Part shown: positions 8,553 through 18,300 of the stretch, in pieces
Position numbering within the stretch: position 1 is the first letter of the stretch
How the letters are laid out: the number at the start of each line of letters is the position of its first letter
From: Paludibaculum fermentans
GTDB lineage: Bacteria > Acidobacteriota > Terriglobia > Bryobacterales > Bryobacteraceae
DNA length: 64,000 bases
Reading direction: 5' to 3'
NCBI RefSeq assembly: GCF_015277775.1
Contig: NZ_CP063849.1
Coordinates: 5,471,501 to 5,535,500, forward strand
Program-made: the position numbers and the translations under genes
Notes under the pieces: model-generated
The model's database searches: none
What the model was told of the DNA's origin: nothing
The model's input: only the letters and a program-made list of their open reading frames with translations

Positions 8553-10624
8553 GCGGTCACCCGCGCGGCGCCGATCTTCGAACCGCGTTGCTCCTGCCCC
8601 GCGCGGGGCGCTTCAGGGGGAGCTCCGGCGATGGACGTCAGCATCGAAACGAGCCGGCCGGCATTGTGGAAATCGTAAGCGGCGGGGGCGTTGTCCATGG
8701 CCGTATTCCTGTAGTGGTCATAGTGGGCGAGAACCTCCCTTACGGCGGAAGAGAGCTTATCCACATGCGTGTAGGCGACGCCGATTGCGCTCAGGGGGAG
8801 CGGCGCAGCCCCTTCCTGCTGCAGGAGAAAGCCGACTTCAAAGTCAGTGCCGGTCAATTCCACGTCGGCAAAGGCGTGGCGCAGGTTCAGGAGCACCTTG
8901 GTGGTATCCGGCCCCACCGGGACGAGCGCCACGATCTGGGAGCTCGCATAGCCGGGGGACAGAATATCGGAGCCTTCCTCGCACTTACGGCCCGCGCGGT
9001 CGAGACCGGTTGTGCTGACCAGCACGGCGTGCCCCTCCTCGGAGCCCTCGAGGGTCATCCTGACCCAGAGGTATGTCGCTTCCGCGGGGACGCTGATCCA
9101 GGCCTGCGCGGCGCGGTCACCGCCGCCAAAGCTGATCTCCCGGCTGGCGCCGAGGTACCAGGATTTACCCGTGGCCGGCTGCTGCCAGAGTTGGTGGCGG
9201 CGGATGGGCACCACGTCCTCTTCCAGCTTCTGGAGGAGTTGGTTCCGGTAGGCATACACGCCGTCGGCAAACTGCCGGCCCAGCCAGGAGGCGGCGGGGG
9301 CAACGACCGGGATGCCGGCGGTGAGCGCCTCAATCAGGACCCCGGAACTGCGGGCGTAGTAGTTATCACGGTCGTAAGGCAGAATCAGCAGGTCGGCTTC
9401 GCGCAGCACGGCCCGGTATTGCTCAGAGGGCAGAGGCTCCAGAAACAGCTTGACGCCGCCGCCGAGCGCGCCCTGCAGCAGGCAGCGGGCGACCACCGCC
9501 TCGGATTCGCCCTTGGGAATATTGTAATTAGACTGAATCTGGAATTCGACGCGGCCCTTCGCGATGAAATCGCGCCGCAAATCTTCCACCAGAGCCGGGA
9601 AAAAGTGATACCCCTTTTCAGCACGAGCATCGCCCAAATAGACCAGCTGCAAAGGCTTGGCCGGTGTGGCCACGCGTACAGAAGGACACTCGGTGTGGGG
9701 AATCGGGCAGGTGTGGAAGGGCAGTGAAGAGACCCGCTCGTGCTGGATGGTCAGCTCTTCCGTATCTGTGTAGAAGAATACGCGGGCGGCGGAGGCGCGG
9801 CTGCGGAACGAGAGGTACGCATTGCGGAGCGGGGTCAGGTGCGCGTCCTGGTTCGGGTATTCCCACTCGCGTCCATCGTAGAGATTGCGGCGGAACAAGA
9901 GGTGGTAGGTGGCCTTCAAAGCCTCCGGATACTTCTCCCAAACCTCAATCAATCCAATCATTTCCGGGACGCCGAGAGTGGGAATGAAGATCAGGTCGCC
10001 TTCTTCGGGTTTCAGCGCGCGAAGCAGTTCCAGCGTGTCAGCGGCGAACAAACGCGCTTTGCGGCGCTGGAAACGCCACTCCTGGAGAGTACCCCCGCTG
10101 GAGAGGGATTCGAACAGCAGGCCGAGGGCGCCGGTCACGCTGGTCCAGGCGGCATCCCAGATCTGGCGGAAGAAGCCGCGGAAGGGGATGATGGCGGCCA
10201 GGATTCGGAAAATCGCCCGGATTGGCAGAAAGATTACAGCCAGGGCGGCCGCATAACCGATCTTAAATGCCGAATCAAATGGATGCCAGCGCAGGTACTC
10301 AATTGCGTTATTCCGGACAACCCAAAGAAAGCCCAATTGAGAGAAAAACAGGCGCGTCTTGAAAACAAAGAAGTGATGGTACAGGGCGGTGTAGGCGTTC
10401 GCCAGACGCTCGCCCAGCGTCGCCTTCGACATGCGCTTCCAGAAGCCTAGACGATAGGCAGGAAACACCTTCCAGGGCGCTTCTGTGGATTTGAACTCAC
10501 GGTGAGCGGCGAGGACGGGGGTGTGTCCGGCGGCCTGGGCGGCGGAGAGAACATGCTGCGCGTATTCATAATGATGACCGCCGATATCGACAATTGATTG
10601 GTCTATCAATATGAATCTTGACAT
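8549..10624 (-). CDS. Large glycosyltransferase with C-terminal extension
   Basis: 691 residues, about twice the size of a plain GT4. The start (ILIDQSIVDIGGHHYEYAQH) has the GGHHYEY loop common in GT4 enzymes. Residues ~125-185 are strongly hydrophobic (AALAVIFLPIRAIFRILAAI), suggesting membrane association. The donor-site block is DNYYARSSGVLIEALTAGIP (~420-440). After ~470 comes a beta-rich region (ATYLWVRMTLEGSEEGHAVL) and then a helical tail; the extension is of unknown function. First gene of the minus-strand operon running to the ABC exporter; its ATG at 10624 faces the divergent SDR genes. Ribosome site is weak. Confidence 0.8.
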   Translation of the reverse strand: MSRFILIDQSIVDIGGHHYEYAQHVLSAAQAAGHTPVLAAHREFKSTEAPWKVFPAYRLGFWKRMSKATLGERLANAYTALYHHFFVFKTRLFFSQLGFLWVVRNNAIEYLRWHPFDSAFKIGYAAALAVIFLPIRAIFRILAAIIPFRGFFRQIWDAAWTSVTGALGLLFESLSSGGTLQEWRFQRRKARLFAADTLELLRALKPEEGDLIFIPTLGVPEMIGLIEVWEKYPEALKATYHLLFRRNLYDGREWEYPNQDAHLTPLRNAYLSFRSRASAARVFFYTDTEELTIQHERVSSLPFHTCPIPHTECPSVRVATPAKPLQLVYLGDARAEKGYHFFPALVEDLRRDFIAKGRVEFQIQSNYNIPKGESEAVVARCLLQGALGGGVKLFLEPLPSEQYRAVLREADLLILPYDRDNYYARSSGVLIEALTAGIPVVAPAASWLGRQFADGVYAYRNQLLQKLEEDVVPIRRHQLWQQPATGKSWYLGASREISFGGGDRAAQAWISVPAEATYLWVRMTLEGSEEGHAVLVSTTGLDRAGRKCEEGSDILSPGYASSQIVALVPVGPDTTKVLLNLRHAFADVELTGTDFEVGFLLQQEGAAPLPLSAIGVAYTHVDKLSSAVREVLAHYDHYRNTAMDNAPAAYDFHNAGRLVSMLTSIAGAPPEAPRAGQEQRGSKIGAARVTA

Positions 10625-10759
10625 TGAACTGATCTTTTTACCTTTTCAATTGAACACTACGCGAGCATCCGCCTAGCTCGCAGTGCAGCGGGAGAAGGAG
10701 GTCCATGATATCATAATTAACTGTTGCTACCCCACCGCCCTCCGTGGCGGCAGAGCCTC

Positions 10760-11704
10760 ATGCGAATACTTGTCACAGGTAGTGCGGGATTCCTCGGCCG
10801 GCACACGATGCTTGCGCTTCGTGCTCATTTTAGCGGAGTGCAAGTCATAGGGACAACACATTCCGACTTCGATCTTACGGAACCCGCCGCGGTCGAAAGC
10901 ATGTTCCGGCAGCACAAACCGGACGTCGTCGTGCATCTTGCAGGCTATGTGGGCGGCATTGGTGCAAACCGTGCCTATCCGGCGGACTTCTATTACCGGA
11001 ATACCCTCATCACCGCCCTCGTCTTTCACCAGGCAGCCATGGCCGGCGTTCAGAAGCTCGTCTACCCGTTTGGGGGCTGCAGCTATCCGGCGAAAGCGGC
11101 ATCACCCATCGCCGAAGACCAACTCTGGCAGGGCTATCCCCAGCCCGAGAGTGCACCTTACTCCACTGCCAAGATGATGGGCGTGGTGGCCAGCGAGTCG
11201 TACAGGAAACAGTACGGCCTTAACTCTATTCCTCTGATTCCAGGTAACATGTACGGCGAGTACGACAACTTCCGGCAGCATGAGTCGCATGTCGTACCGG
11301 CGCTGGTGCGGCGCGTCCACGAGGCTCGAGAGGCCGGGGCGCCACAGATCGTCGCCTGGGGCTCCGGCAAGCCGGTGCGCGATTTCGTCTACGCGGGTGA
11401 TGTCGCCAGGCTGATCCCGTGGTTCATTGAAAACTACGATTCCAGCCAGCCGGTGAACCTGTCTTCCGGGGTGGCTACCCCCATCCGGACGCTGACCGAA
11501 GCCGTCTGCCGCCTGTCTGATTTCGCCGGCAATCTGGAATGGGACTCGTCCAAGCCGGATGGCCAGATGGTTAAGGTCTTTGACGTCAGCAGGATGCGGG
11601 CGCTGGGACTGGATTGCCCGACGCCACTGGAAGAAGGACTGCAGCGGACAATCTCCTGGTACCGCGAACACAGCGCGGCCGGCACGGACGGAATCCGCCT
11701 ATGA
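10760..11704 (+). CDS. GDP-fucose-synthase-like SDR (sugar-nucleotide reductase/epimerase)
   Basis: 314 residues from the ATG at 10760. A TTG at 10724 would add 12 residues that do not belong to the family. Rossmann motif VTGSAGFLGRH; FGGCSYP and YSTAKMMG (the YxxxK site, S-x-A-K) are the characteristic blocks of Fcl/WcaG-type enzymes, as are the GNMYGEYDNF and RDFVYAGDVAR blocks. Fcl-type enzymes epimerise and reduce GDP-4-keto-6-deoxy sugars. With HddC and HddA downstream the substrate may be a GDP-heptose derivative rather than GDP-mannose (inference). First gene of a plus-strand set of four. A small hairpin (CCGCC/GGCGG) lies just before the start. Confidence 0.8.
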   Translation: MRILVTGSAGFLGRHTMLALRAHFSGVQVIGTTHSDFDLTEPAAVESMFRQHKPDVVVHLAGYVGGIGANRAYPADFYYRNTLITALVFHQAAMAGVQKLVYPFGGCSYPAKAASPIAEDQLWQGYPQPESAPYSTAKMMGVVASESYRKQYGLNSIPLIPGNMYGEYDNFRQHESHVVPALVRRVHEAREAGAPQIVAWGSGKPVRDFVYAGDVARLIPWFIENYDSSQPVNLSSGVATPIRTLTEAVCRLSDFAGNLEWDSSKPDGQMVKVFDVSRMRALGLDCPTPLEEGLQRTISWYREHSAAGTDGIRL

Positions 11705-11723
11705 CCGGCGGGGAGGTCTCCCG

Positions 11724-12497
11724 ATGATCTTCGTGATTGGCGGACGCGGTCTGGTGGGCTCCGGCTTCGTGCGCCTGCTGGAAGCCAGGGGCGACGAGTT
11801 CCAGATTATCGATCGCGCCAACTACGACTCCCTGCGCGGCCAGAAGTGCGAACTGCTGGTGAACGCCAACGGGAACTCCAGGAAACCATTGGCCAAACAG
11901 GCCCCGTTGGAGGAGTTCGACGCGTCGGTCCGGTCCGTCCGGTCGTCGCTGATCGACTTCCCCTGCGAGACCTACGTTCACATCTCCTCCTGTGACGTGT
12001 ACCCGGACTGCACCAGCCCGGAGGTTAGCCGGGAAGACCAGATCCTCAATCCCGCGAAACAGAGTCCGTACGGTTTCCACAAGTATCTGGCCGAGCAGTG
12101 CGTCATGCACGCCGCTCCGCGCTGGATTGTGGCCCGCTGCGGCGGCTTTGTCGGCCCGGGCCTGCGCAAGAATGCGATCTTCGACGCGCTGCACGGCGGT
12201 CCGCTCTGGCTGGACCCGGCCAGCAGCCTCCAGTTCCTCCACACTGACCAGGCCGCCGAGGTCATTCTGAAATTGGCCACCCAGGCGCCGGCCAACCGGG
12301 TGTATAACGTCTGTGGGCAGGGTGTGATTTCCATCGCGGAAGTAATCGAGGCCGTCGGCCAGCCGGTACCCGTTCAGCCGGGCAGTCCGAAAGTGCGCTA
12401 CGAAGTCAGTGTCGAATCGGCTCAGCAGTTTGCGGAGATTCCGGAGACCCGCAAGACGGTGCTGGACTTTGTGCGCGCCCAACTGGAGACTCGGTAA
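11724..12497 (+). CDS. NAD-dependent epimerase/dehydratase (short SDR)
   Basis: 257 residues. ATG at 11724 with GGGAGG eight bases upstream; the open frame extends further 5' but overlaps the preceding gene and lacks any ribosome site. Motifs: VIGGRGLVGSGF (dinucleotide-binding loop), ISSCDVYPD and SPYGFHKYLAE, with Tyr and Lys spaced as in the catalytic YxxxK, and VARCGGFVGPGLRKN. The LHTDQAAEVI segment is typical of epimerases. Shorter than most sugar-nucleotide epimerases (~310), with a condensed N-terminal half. Probably a second modifying step on the same nucleotide sugar as its neighbours (inference). Confidence 0.78.
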   Translation: MIFVIGGRGLVGSGFVRLLEARGDEFQIIDRANYDSLRGQKCELLVNANGNSRKPLAKQAPLEEFDASVRSVRSSLIDFPCETYVHISSCDVYPDCTSPEVSREDQILNPAKQSPYGFHKYLAEQCVMHAAPRWIVARCGGFVGPGLRKNAIFDALHGGPLWLDPASSLQFLHTDQAAEVILKLATQAPANRVYNVCGQGVISIAEVIEAVGQPVPVQPGSPKVRYEVSVESAQQFAEIPETRKTVLDFVRAQLETR

Positions 12498-12501
12498 GTC
12501 C

Positions 12502-13206
12502 ATGCCAACAAGGAGCCTCCTGATTCTGGCCGGCGGCAGGGGGACAAGGCTCCAGGAGGTACATCCGGACCTGCCCAAGCCGATGGTGCCGGTGGCGGGC
12601 CAGCCGTTTCTCGAGTGGATGCTCCGGTTCTGGGAACAGCAGGGCGCAGGCGACGTGGTCGTGTCCACAGGCTATCTTGCTGAGGTGATTGAGGATTTCC
12701 TGAAAGCTCGCGGACGTGGAACGACGGTAAGAGAACGCGAGGCCCTGGGCACGGGCGGCGCGGTCCGTTTCGCGGTAGAGCAGCAGCCGGTGAGTGATCC
12801 CTTCGTGGTGACCAACGGCGATTCCCTCGTGGCGGCCGGCCTGAGCGGCATGTGGGATTTGGCGCCAGGGGTGGAGGCAGCCATCGCGGCCATCGAGGTA
12901 GACGACGCCAGCCGGTTTGGCACTTTGGCGATCGACGACGAAGGCTTCCTGCAGCGGTTCGAGGAAAAAAGGCCGGGGGCCGGGTGGATCAATGCCGGGA
13001 TTTACTGTTTCCGGCGGCATGTGATTGACACATTTCCAATGGGTGCATCGAGCATCGAAATGGACGTATTTCCGTCGCTGCTGGCGGCGGGGGCTCGAAT
13101 TCGTGTGATCCGAGTGAGCGGGCAGTTTCTGGATATTGGCACGCCGGCCAGCCTTTTGCAGGGGGATGCCTTCGTGCAGAAGCTCAAGGAGGTATTGCCG
13201 GCATGA
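12502..13206 (+). CDS. hddC: HddC-like heptose-1-phosphate guanylyltransferase
   Basis: 234 residues from ATG 12502, four bases after the upstream stop. The nucleotidyltransferase signature LILAGGRGTRLQEV and KPMVPVAGQPFLEW opens the protein. VVVSTGYLAEVIEDF, EALGTGGAVRFA and FVVTNGDSLV (metal-binding Asp) follow in the order seen in HddC/WcbM. HddC transfers GMP to D-glycero-alpha-D-manno-heptose 1-phosphate, giving GDP-heptose. The ATGA overlap with the kinase gene that would feed it supports the assignment. A mannose-1-phosphate or other NDP-sugar pyrophosphorylase is the main alternative. Confidence 0.75.
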   Translation: MPTRSLLILAGGRGTRLQEVHPDLPKPMVPVAGQPFLEWMLRFWEQQGAGDVVVSTGYLAEVIEDFLKARGRGTTVREREALGTGGAVRFAVEQQPVSDPFVVTNGDSLVAAGLSGMWDLAPGVEAAIAAIEVDDASRFGTLAIDDEGFLQRFEEKRPGAGWINAGIYCFRRHVIDTFPMGASSIEMDVFPSLLAAGARIRVIRVSGQFLDIGTPASLLQGDAFVQKLKEVLPA

Positions 13207-14249
13207 TCATCACGAGAACGCCGTTCCGCATCAGTTTCTTCGGCGGCGGGTCCGACTATCCGGACTACTTCCGGCAGTACGGCGGCGCGGTCCTGGCCAC
13301 GGCGATCGACAAGTCGGCGTACCACTCGGTGACCCACTTCCACTCCCAGCTCTTCGACTACTCGATCCGTGTCGCCTATCGCCAGGTGGAGTGCGTCTCC
13401 CAACTGGACCAGCTCGAGCACGCGCCTTTCCGCGAGTGCCTGCGCAGTTGTGGCATCACGCAGGACGTCGAGGTGAACTATACGGGCGAGTTGCCCTCGT
13501 TCACTGGCCTGGGGACCTCATCTTCGTTCGTTGTAGGCCTGCTGAACGCCCTGCACAGCTTCCAGGGCCGTAGGCTGGAGCCGCTGGACTTGGCCTATGA
13601 GGCCATCCGCATCGAGCGCGATGTCCTGGGCGAGTGTGTCGGCTGCCAGGATCAGGCGCTGGCTGCCATTGGCGGTTTGGCCATTGTCGAGTTCCTACCG
13701 GACGGCGAGATCCGCCCCCATCCCCTGGTGCTGCGGGGCGAGCGCAAGGAAGAACTGCAGCAGCACATGATGCTGTTCCACACCGGGATTCACCGCCGCG
13801 CGGCCGAGATGGCCCGGCGGCAAATGAGCCGGCTCAGCGAGAATACTGACCGCATCCGGGCTCTGCGGAAACAGGTGGATGAAGGCTACGAGATCCTGAC
13901 GGGCCAAGGCCCGATCTCCTCGTTCGGCGAACTGCTGCATGAGGCGTGGATCCTCAAACAGGAGCTGGACACGCATGTGGGGCCGCCGGTGGTGTGCGAT
14001 ATGTACCATCGGGCGCGCATGGCGGGCGCCCTGGGCGGCAAGCTGCTGGGCGCGGGCGGGGGCGGGTTTCTCCTGCTCTTCGTGCCGCCGGAACGGCAGG
14101 ACAAGGTGCGGCGCGCTTTGCACGACCACCACGAAGTACCCGTGCGGATTGACGCTCCGGGTAGCCACGTCCTCTACTCAACGGAACCTGCGACTTCAGA
14201 CGAGACGGTCGCTCCGGTGCTGCGCGCCAGAACCCAATTCGCTGACTGA
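13203..14249 (+). CDS. hddA: GHMP sugar kinase, HddA-like (heptose-7-phosphate kinase)
   Basis: 348 residues, family length. Start block RTPFRISFFGGGSDYPDYF, ATP-binding motif GELPSFTGLGTSSSFVVG (residues ~98-115) and C-terminal GGKLLGAGGGGFLLLF are the three GHMP-kinase motifs in order. Start overlaps the HddC stop by four bases (ATGA), so the two proteins are probably made in step. HddA phosphorylates heptose 7-phosphate at C1 on the route to GDP-D-glycero-D-manno-heptose. The isomerase (GmhA) and phosphatase (GmhB) of that route are not in the window. L-fucose-type kinases share the fold, so substrate is inferred. Only 12 bases separate its stop from the convergent efflux operon. Confidence 0.75.
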   Translation: MIITRTPFRISFFGGGSDYPDYFRQYGGAVLATAIDKSAYHSVTHFHSQLFDYSIRVAYRQVECVSQLDQLEHAPFRECLRSCGITQDVEVNYTGELPSFTGLGTSSSFVVGLLNALHSFQGRRLEPLDLAYEAIRIERDVLGECVGCQDQALAAIGGLAIVEFLPDGEIRPHPLVLRGERKEELQQHMMLFHTGIHRRAAEMARRQMSRLSENTDRIRALRKQVDEGYEILTGQGPISSFGELLHEAWILKQELDTHVGPPVVCDMYHRARMAGALGGKLLGAGGGGFLLLFVPPERQDKVRRALHDHHEVPVRIDAPGSHVLYSTEPATSDETVAPVLRARTQFAD

Positions 14250-14261
14250 ATCAGACCCGGA

Positions 14262-15359
14262 CTACTTACCTGCCGCACGCCCGGGCAGCGGAGTCCCGTC
14301 GCGCATCTCATCCGTGGCGCGGCGCACCACCTGGTCACCGGCCTGCAGGCGGCCCATCACTTCCACCATGTCCCCGTCGGCCGCTCCCTTCTTCACATCC
14401 ACCCATTCGGCGCGGCCGCCATTGCTGCGCACCACGAAGGTCCGTTCCGTCGTGGTGACGACACTGGTCTTCGGAACAAACAGAGACGGCTTGGGGCGGC
14501 GGACCGGCCACTTCACTGACGGGTACATGCCGGGCGCCAGCGAGGCATCGCCGTTAGCGACATCCAGTTCGACGGGCATGGTGCGGGTAGCGGAGTCGAG
14601 CATATGGGCTGAGCGAGCCACCGTCCCCGCAAACGTCCTCTCTGGAAATGCCGGCACCTTGAAATCGACCCTGGCTCCGTTTGAAATGGCGCCTGTGTAC
14701 TGCTCCGGCACGGCCACCACCAGGCGCAGCCGAGCCAACTGCTGGATACTCAGCAAAACCGGATCACTGCCGGGGCCCACCAGCGCTCCCGGATGAACCA
14801 ACCGTTCCGTCACGACACCGTCGAACGGCGCGGCGATCCGCAGGTACGACTCCAGATCCTTCTGCGCACTCACGGCGGAAGCCGCAGCCTGGCTCGCCTG
14901 TTGCTTGGCCCGCACCAGGGCTTTCAGCGCGTCCACCTGTTTCTTCGCGAGAACCACTTCGTTGCCCGCAACGGCACCCGGAGTCTCGGCGGCCTTGGCC
15001 ATACGCTCCGCCGTGCTCTCGGCCGCGGCGAGCTGCGCCTCTGCCTGAAGCCGCTCGGATTCGGCCGACTGCACCTTGGATTCCGCCTCGGCAATCTGGG
15101 CCTTCATCTCCGGCGCGGAGAGCTCCACTAGCGGCTGGCCCTGCTTCACGAAGCTGCCGCGATCCACCAACACCTTCTCCACATACCCGCGGACCTTGGC
15201 ATGCACGGCTACGCTGAGGAACGGCTGGAACTCGCCCGGTAGCTCGACGGACTGCGAGACCGGCTTGGCCACTACGGGCACGAGGTCACTGGTCTGCGCC
15301 CAGACGGCCGCCATCGACACGAGGAGGGAGGCCAAGGTCAGGATGTTAATGCGCTTCAT
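14262..15359 (-). CDS. RND efflux periplasmic adaptor (membrane fusion protein)
   Basis: 365 residues from ATG 15359, which has GGAGAG eight bases upstream and overlaps the pump stop by 14 bases. Signal peptide MKRINILTLASLLVSMAAVWA ending near AQ. Lipoyl/barrel half-motif VHAKVRGYVEKVLVDRGSFV, a long Ala/Glu/Gln-rich coiled-coil hairpin (~75-160), then APFDGVVTERLVHPGALVG (second lipoyl half). C-terminal barrel segments include SVVTTTERTFVVRSNGG. It would bridge the inner-membrane pump and the TolC-type channel. Last gene of the padR-tolC-pump-adaptor operon. Substrate unknown. Confidence 0.9.
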   Translation of the reverse strand: MKRINILTLASLLVSMAAVWAQTSDLVPVVAKPVSQSVELPGEFQPFLSVAVHAKVRGYVEKVLVDRGSFVKQGQPLVELSAPEMKAQIAEAESKVQSAESERLQAEAQLAAAESTAERMAKAAETPGAVAGNEVVLAKKQVDALKALVRAKQQASQAAASAVSAQKDLESYLRIAAPFDGVVTERLVHPGALVGPGSDPVLLSIQQLARLRLVVAVPEQYTGAISNGARVDFKVPAFPERTFAGTVARSAHMLDSATRTMPVELDVANGDASLAPGMYPSVKWPVRRPKPSLFVPKTSVVTTTERTFVVRSNGGRAEWVDVKKGAADGDMVEVMGRLQAGDQVVRRATDEMRDGTPLPGRAAGK

Positions 15360-18300
15360 AGTATCGGCTCTCCGGATCCATCGGGTTGAGCGATGGCGAA
15401 TTCGTGGACGCTTTGCGCTGCAGGATTGCGTAGATCGACGGCAGGACGGTGAGGGTCGTGAAGGTGGACGCGATGAGCCCGCCGATGACGGCACGGCCCA
15501 GCGGCGCGGACTGCGCCCCGCCCTCTCCGATGCCGATGGCCATGGGCACCATCCCGAAGATCATGGCGGCAGCGGTCATCAGGACAGCACGCAACCGGCC
15601 GGCGGAGCCTTCCTGCGCGGCCTCCAAATGGTCGCGGCCCTCATGCCGGGCGCGCTCAGCGAAGGTGACCAGCAGGATCGAATTGGCCACGGCGATGCCG
15701 ATCGCCATGATGGCGCCCATAAACGACTGCACATTGAGGGTCGTGCCGGTCGCCAGCAGCATGATGGCCACGCCGCAGAGCACAGCCGGGATCGTGAGAA
15801 CGATCGCCAGGGCGAGGCGCACGGATTGGAAATTTGCTGAGAGCAGCAGGAAGATCACCAGCACGGCCAGCAGCAAGCCCAGCCTCAAGCCGGAAAGAGT
15901 CTGCTCGAGTGCGGGCACCTCGCCGCGAAGCTTCACCGTGACACCCTTGGGCGGAGCACCCGCCGCCGCAATCGCCCGGTTGATCTGTATGACCGCCTCA
16001 CCCAGCGTCGGGCCATGCAGGTTCGCCGTCAGGCTGACGACATGCTGGCCGTTGTAGCGCTCGATCATGCCGGGCATGGTGCCCAGCTTGAACGCCGCCA
16101 CATCCGTAAGACGGGGCTGTGAACGGCCATTCTGCATGACAGGCAACTGCCCCAGGCTCTCCACGCTTTGCATCTGGTTCTGGGGCAGTTGGAGTTGGAT
16201 CTGGAAGGCGTTGCCAGAAGCCGGGTCGCGCCAGTAGTTGGGCTGTGTGAAGCGCGAAGATGACGTCGCCGGCACAACGGACCGCACAACATCGGACATG
16301 GTCAGGCCGAACTGGCCGGCACGCTCGCGATCGATATTGATGTCGACCGTGGGGAAGTCCGACGCCTGGGCGATCTGCAGATCCCGCAGAAAGGCCAGCT
16401 TCGCCAGTTCACCCTGCAGCTTGTGCGCGAAGTCGTAGTCCGCCTGCAGGCTGATGCCCTGCACCGCCACCTCCACCGGCGTTGGCGATCCAAAGCTGAT
16501 CACCTGGCTGACGATGTCGGCCGCTTCGAACGATATCCGCACGCCCGGCAAATCCTTGCCAAGCCGCTGGCGCAGCCTTTCCCGCAAAGCTTCGCCGCGC
16601 GGCACACCCGGCTGCAGTGCGACCTGGATGACCGCCTCCTGCGGACCGCTGGTGAACAGGTGGATCAGGTTCACCGGATAGCTGGAAGGCACAATCCCGA
16701 CAAAGTCGCTGGTGATCCGAACGTTGTTCGCGCCGATCTCACCCTGGATCGAATCCAGGGCCCTCAGGACGATGCGCTCAGTCTCCTCAATGCGAGTGCC
16801 CGTGGCCGCCCGCAGCCGCATGCGCAGCAGAGGCGCATCCGCGTCCGGGAAAATCTCCGTGCCCAATCTCGGCAGCAGGAGGTACACGAGGCCGATGCTG
16901 GCGACGAGATACACGGCCGCCAGCGGCCAGCGAACCTTCAGCGTGGCGCGCAGATAGCTTTCGTAGAACGATCGCAGGCGCCCGAACAGGCCCTCGTGCT
17001 CCTCCCCGCGATGGCCTTCCTTCATCAGCCACAGGGAGAAGACCGGCACCAGGCTGCTGGAGAGCAGATATGACGCAATCATCGAGAAGCCGACAGCCAG
17101 CGAGAGCGGGACGAACAACTGCCGGCCCACACCTACCATGAAGAACGAAGGCACGAACACCGCGAGAATGCAGAACATTGATAAAAGCCGCGCCATGGCC
17201 GTGCGGCTGCACGCCTCGAGTACGGCGCGAGCGCGGGATACGCCCGGCAGCATCTGCGAGTGAATGTTCTCGATCTCCACGGTCGCCTCGTCCACCAACA
17301 CGCCCACGGCCAGTGCGAGTCCGCCCAGCGTCATGATGTTGATGGTCTGGCCTGTGGCCCACAGCGCAACCACGGCGGCCAGCAGGGCGAACGGGATGTT
17401 CAGCACGACGATCAGCGCGCTGCGCCAGTCGCGCAGGAACAGCAGCACCATCAGACCGGTGAGCGCGGCGCCCAGCAGCCCCTCCGTCACGAGTCCGTTG
17501 ATGGAGTTGGTGACGTAGGGCGACTGGTCGAACTCCAGCCGCACATCGACACCATCCGGCAGCACCTTGCGGAACTCCGGCAGGTTCGCTTTCACGGCCT
17601 GGATGACGGCCAATGTCGACGCGTCGGCGCGCTTGGTCACGGGGATGTAGACAGTACGCTTGCCGTTTACATGCGCATAGGCGGTAACGATGTCGGTTCC
17701 GCTCTCGATGCTGCCGATGTCGCGTAGGTAGATATTGGTTCCGCTGGCCGGATGGATGGGTGTGCTGAGCAGTTCCGAGAGGTTCCCGCCCAGTGCGGCA
17801 TTGGTCCGCGCGATGCGCTCCACCTTGCCGGTCCACATGTTGCCTGAAGGCATGACCAGCGAAGACTTGCTGACCGCCACAATGGCCTCGTCCGGCGAGA
17901 TCTGGTACTGCTGCAGCTTGGCCGGATTCAGCGTGATCACGATGGTCCGCTGATTCCCTCCGAAGGGCGGTGGAGCGGAAACGCCGGGCAGCGTCGCAAA
18001 CAGCGGCCGGACCCGGTTCAGGGCGAAGTCCTGCAGTTCCCCTTGCGTGTGCGTCGCGCTGCTGAACACCAACTGACCCACGGCCACGCTGCCGGCATCG
18101 AAGCGGGTGATGAACGGCGGCACGGCGCCCGGCGGCATGAACGCGCGGGCCCGATTCACATAGCCCACGGTCTCCGCCATCGCCTGGCTCATGTTCGTGC
18201 CTTCGTGGAAGACCAGCTTCATCAGCGCGGCGCCCTGGACGCTCTTGCTCTCCACGTGATCGATGCCCGTGATGTAGAGGAAGTGATACTCGTAGTAGTA

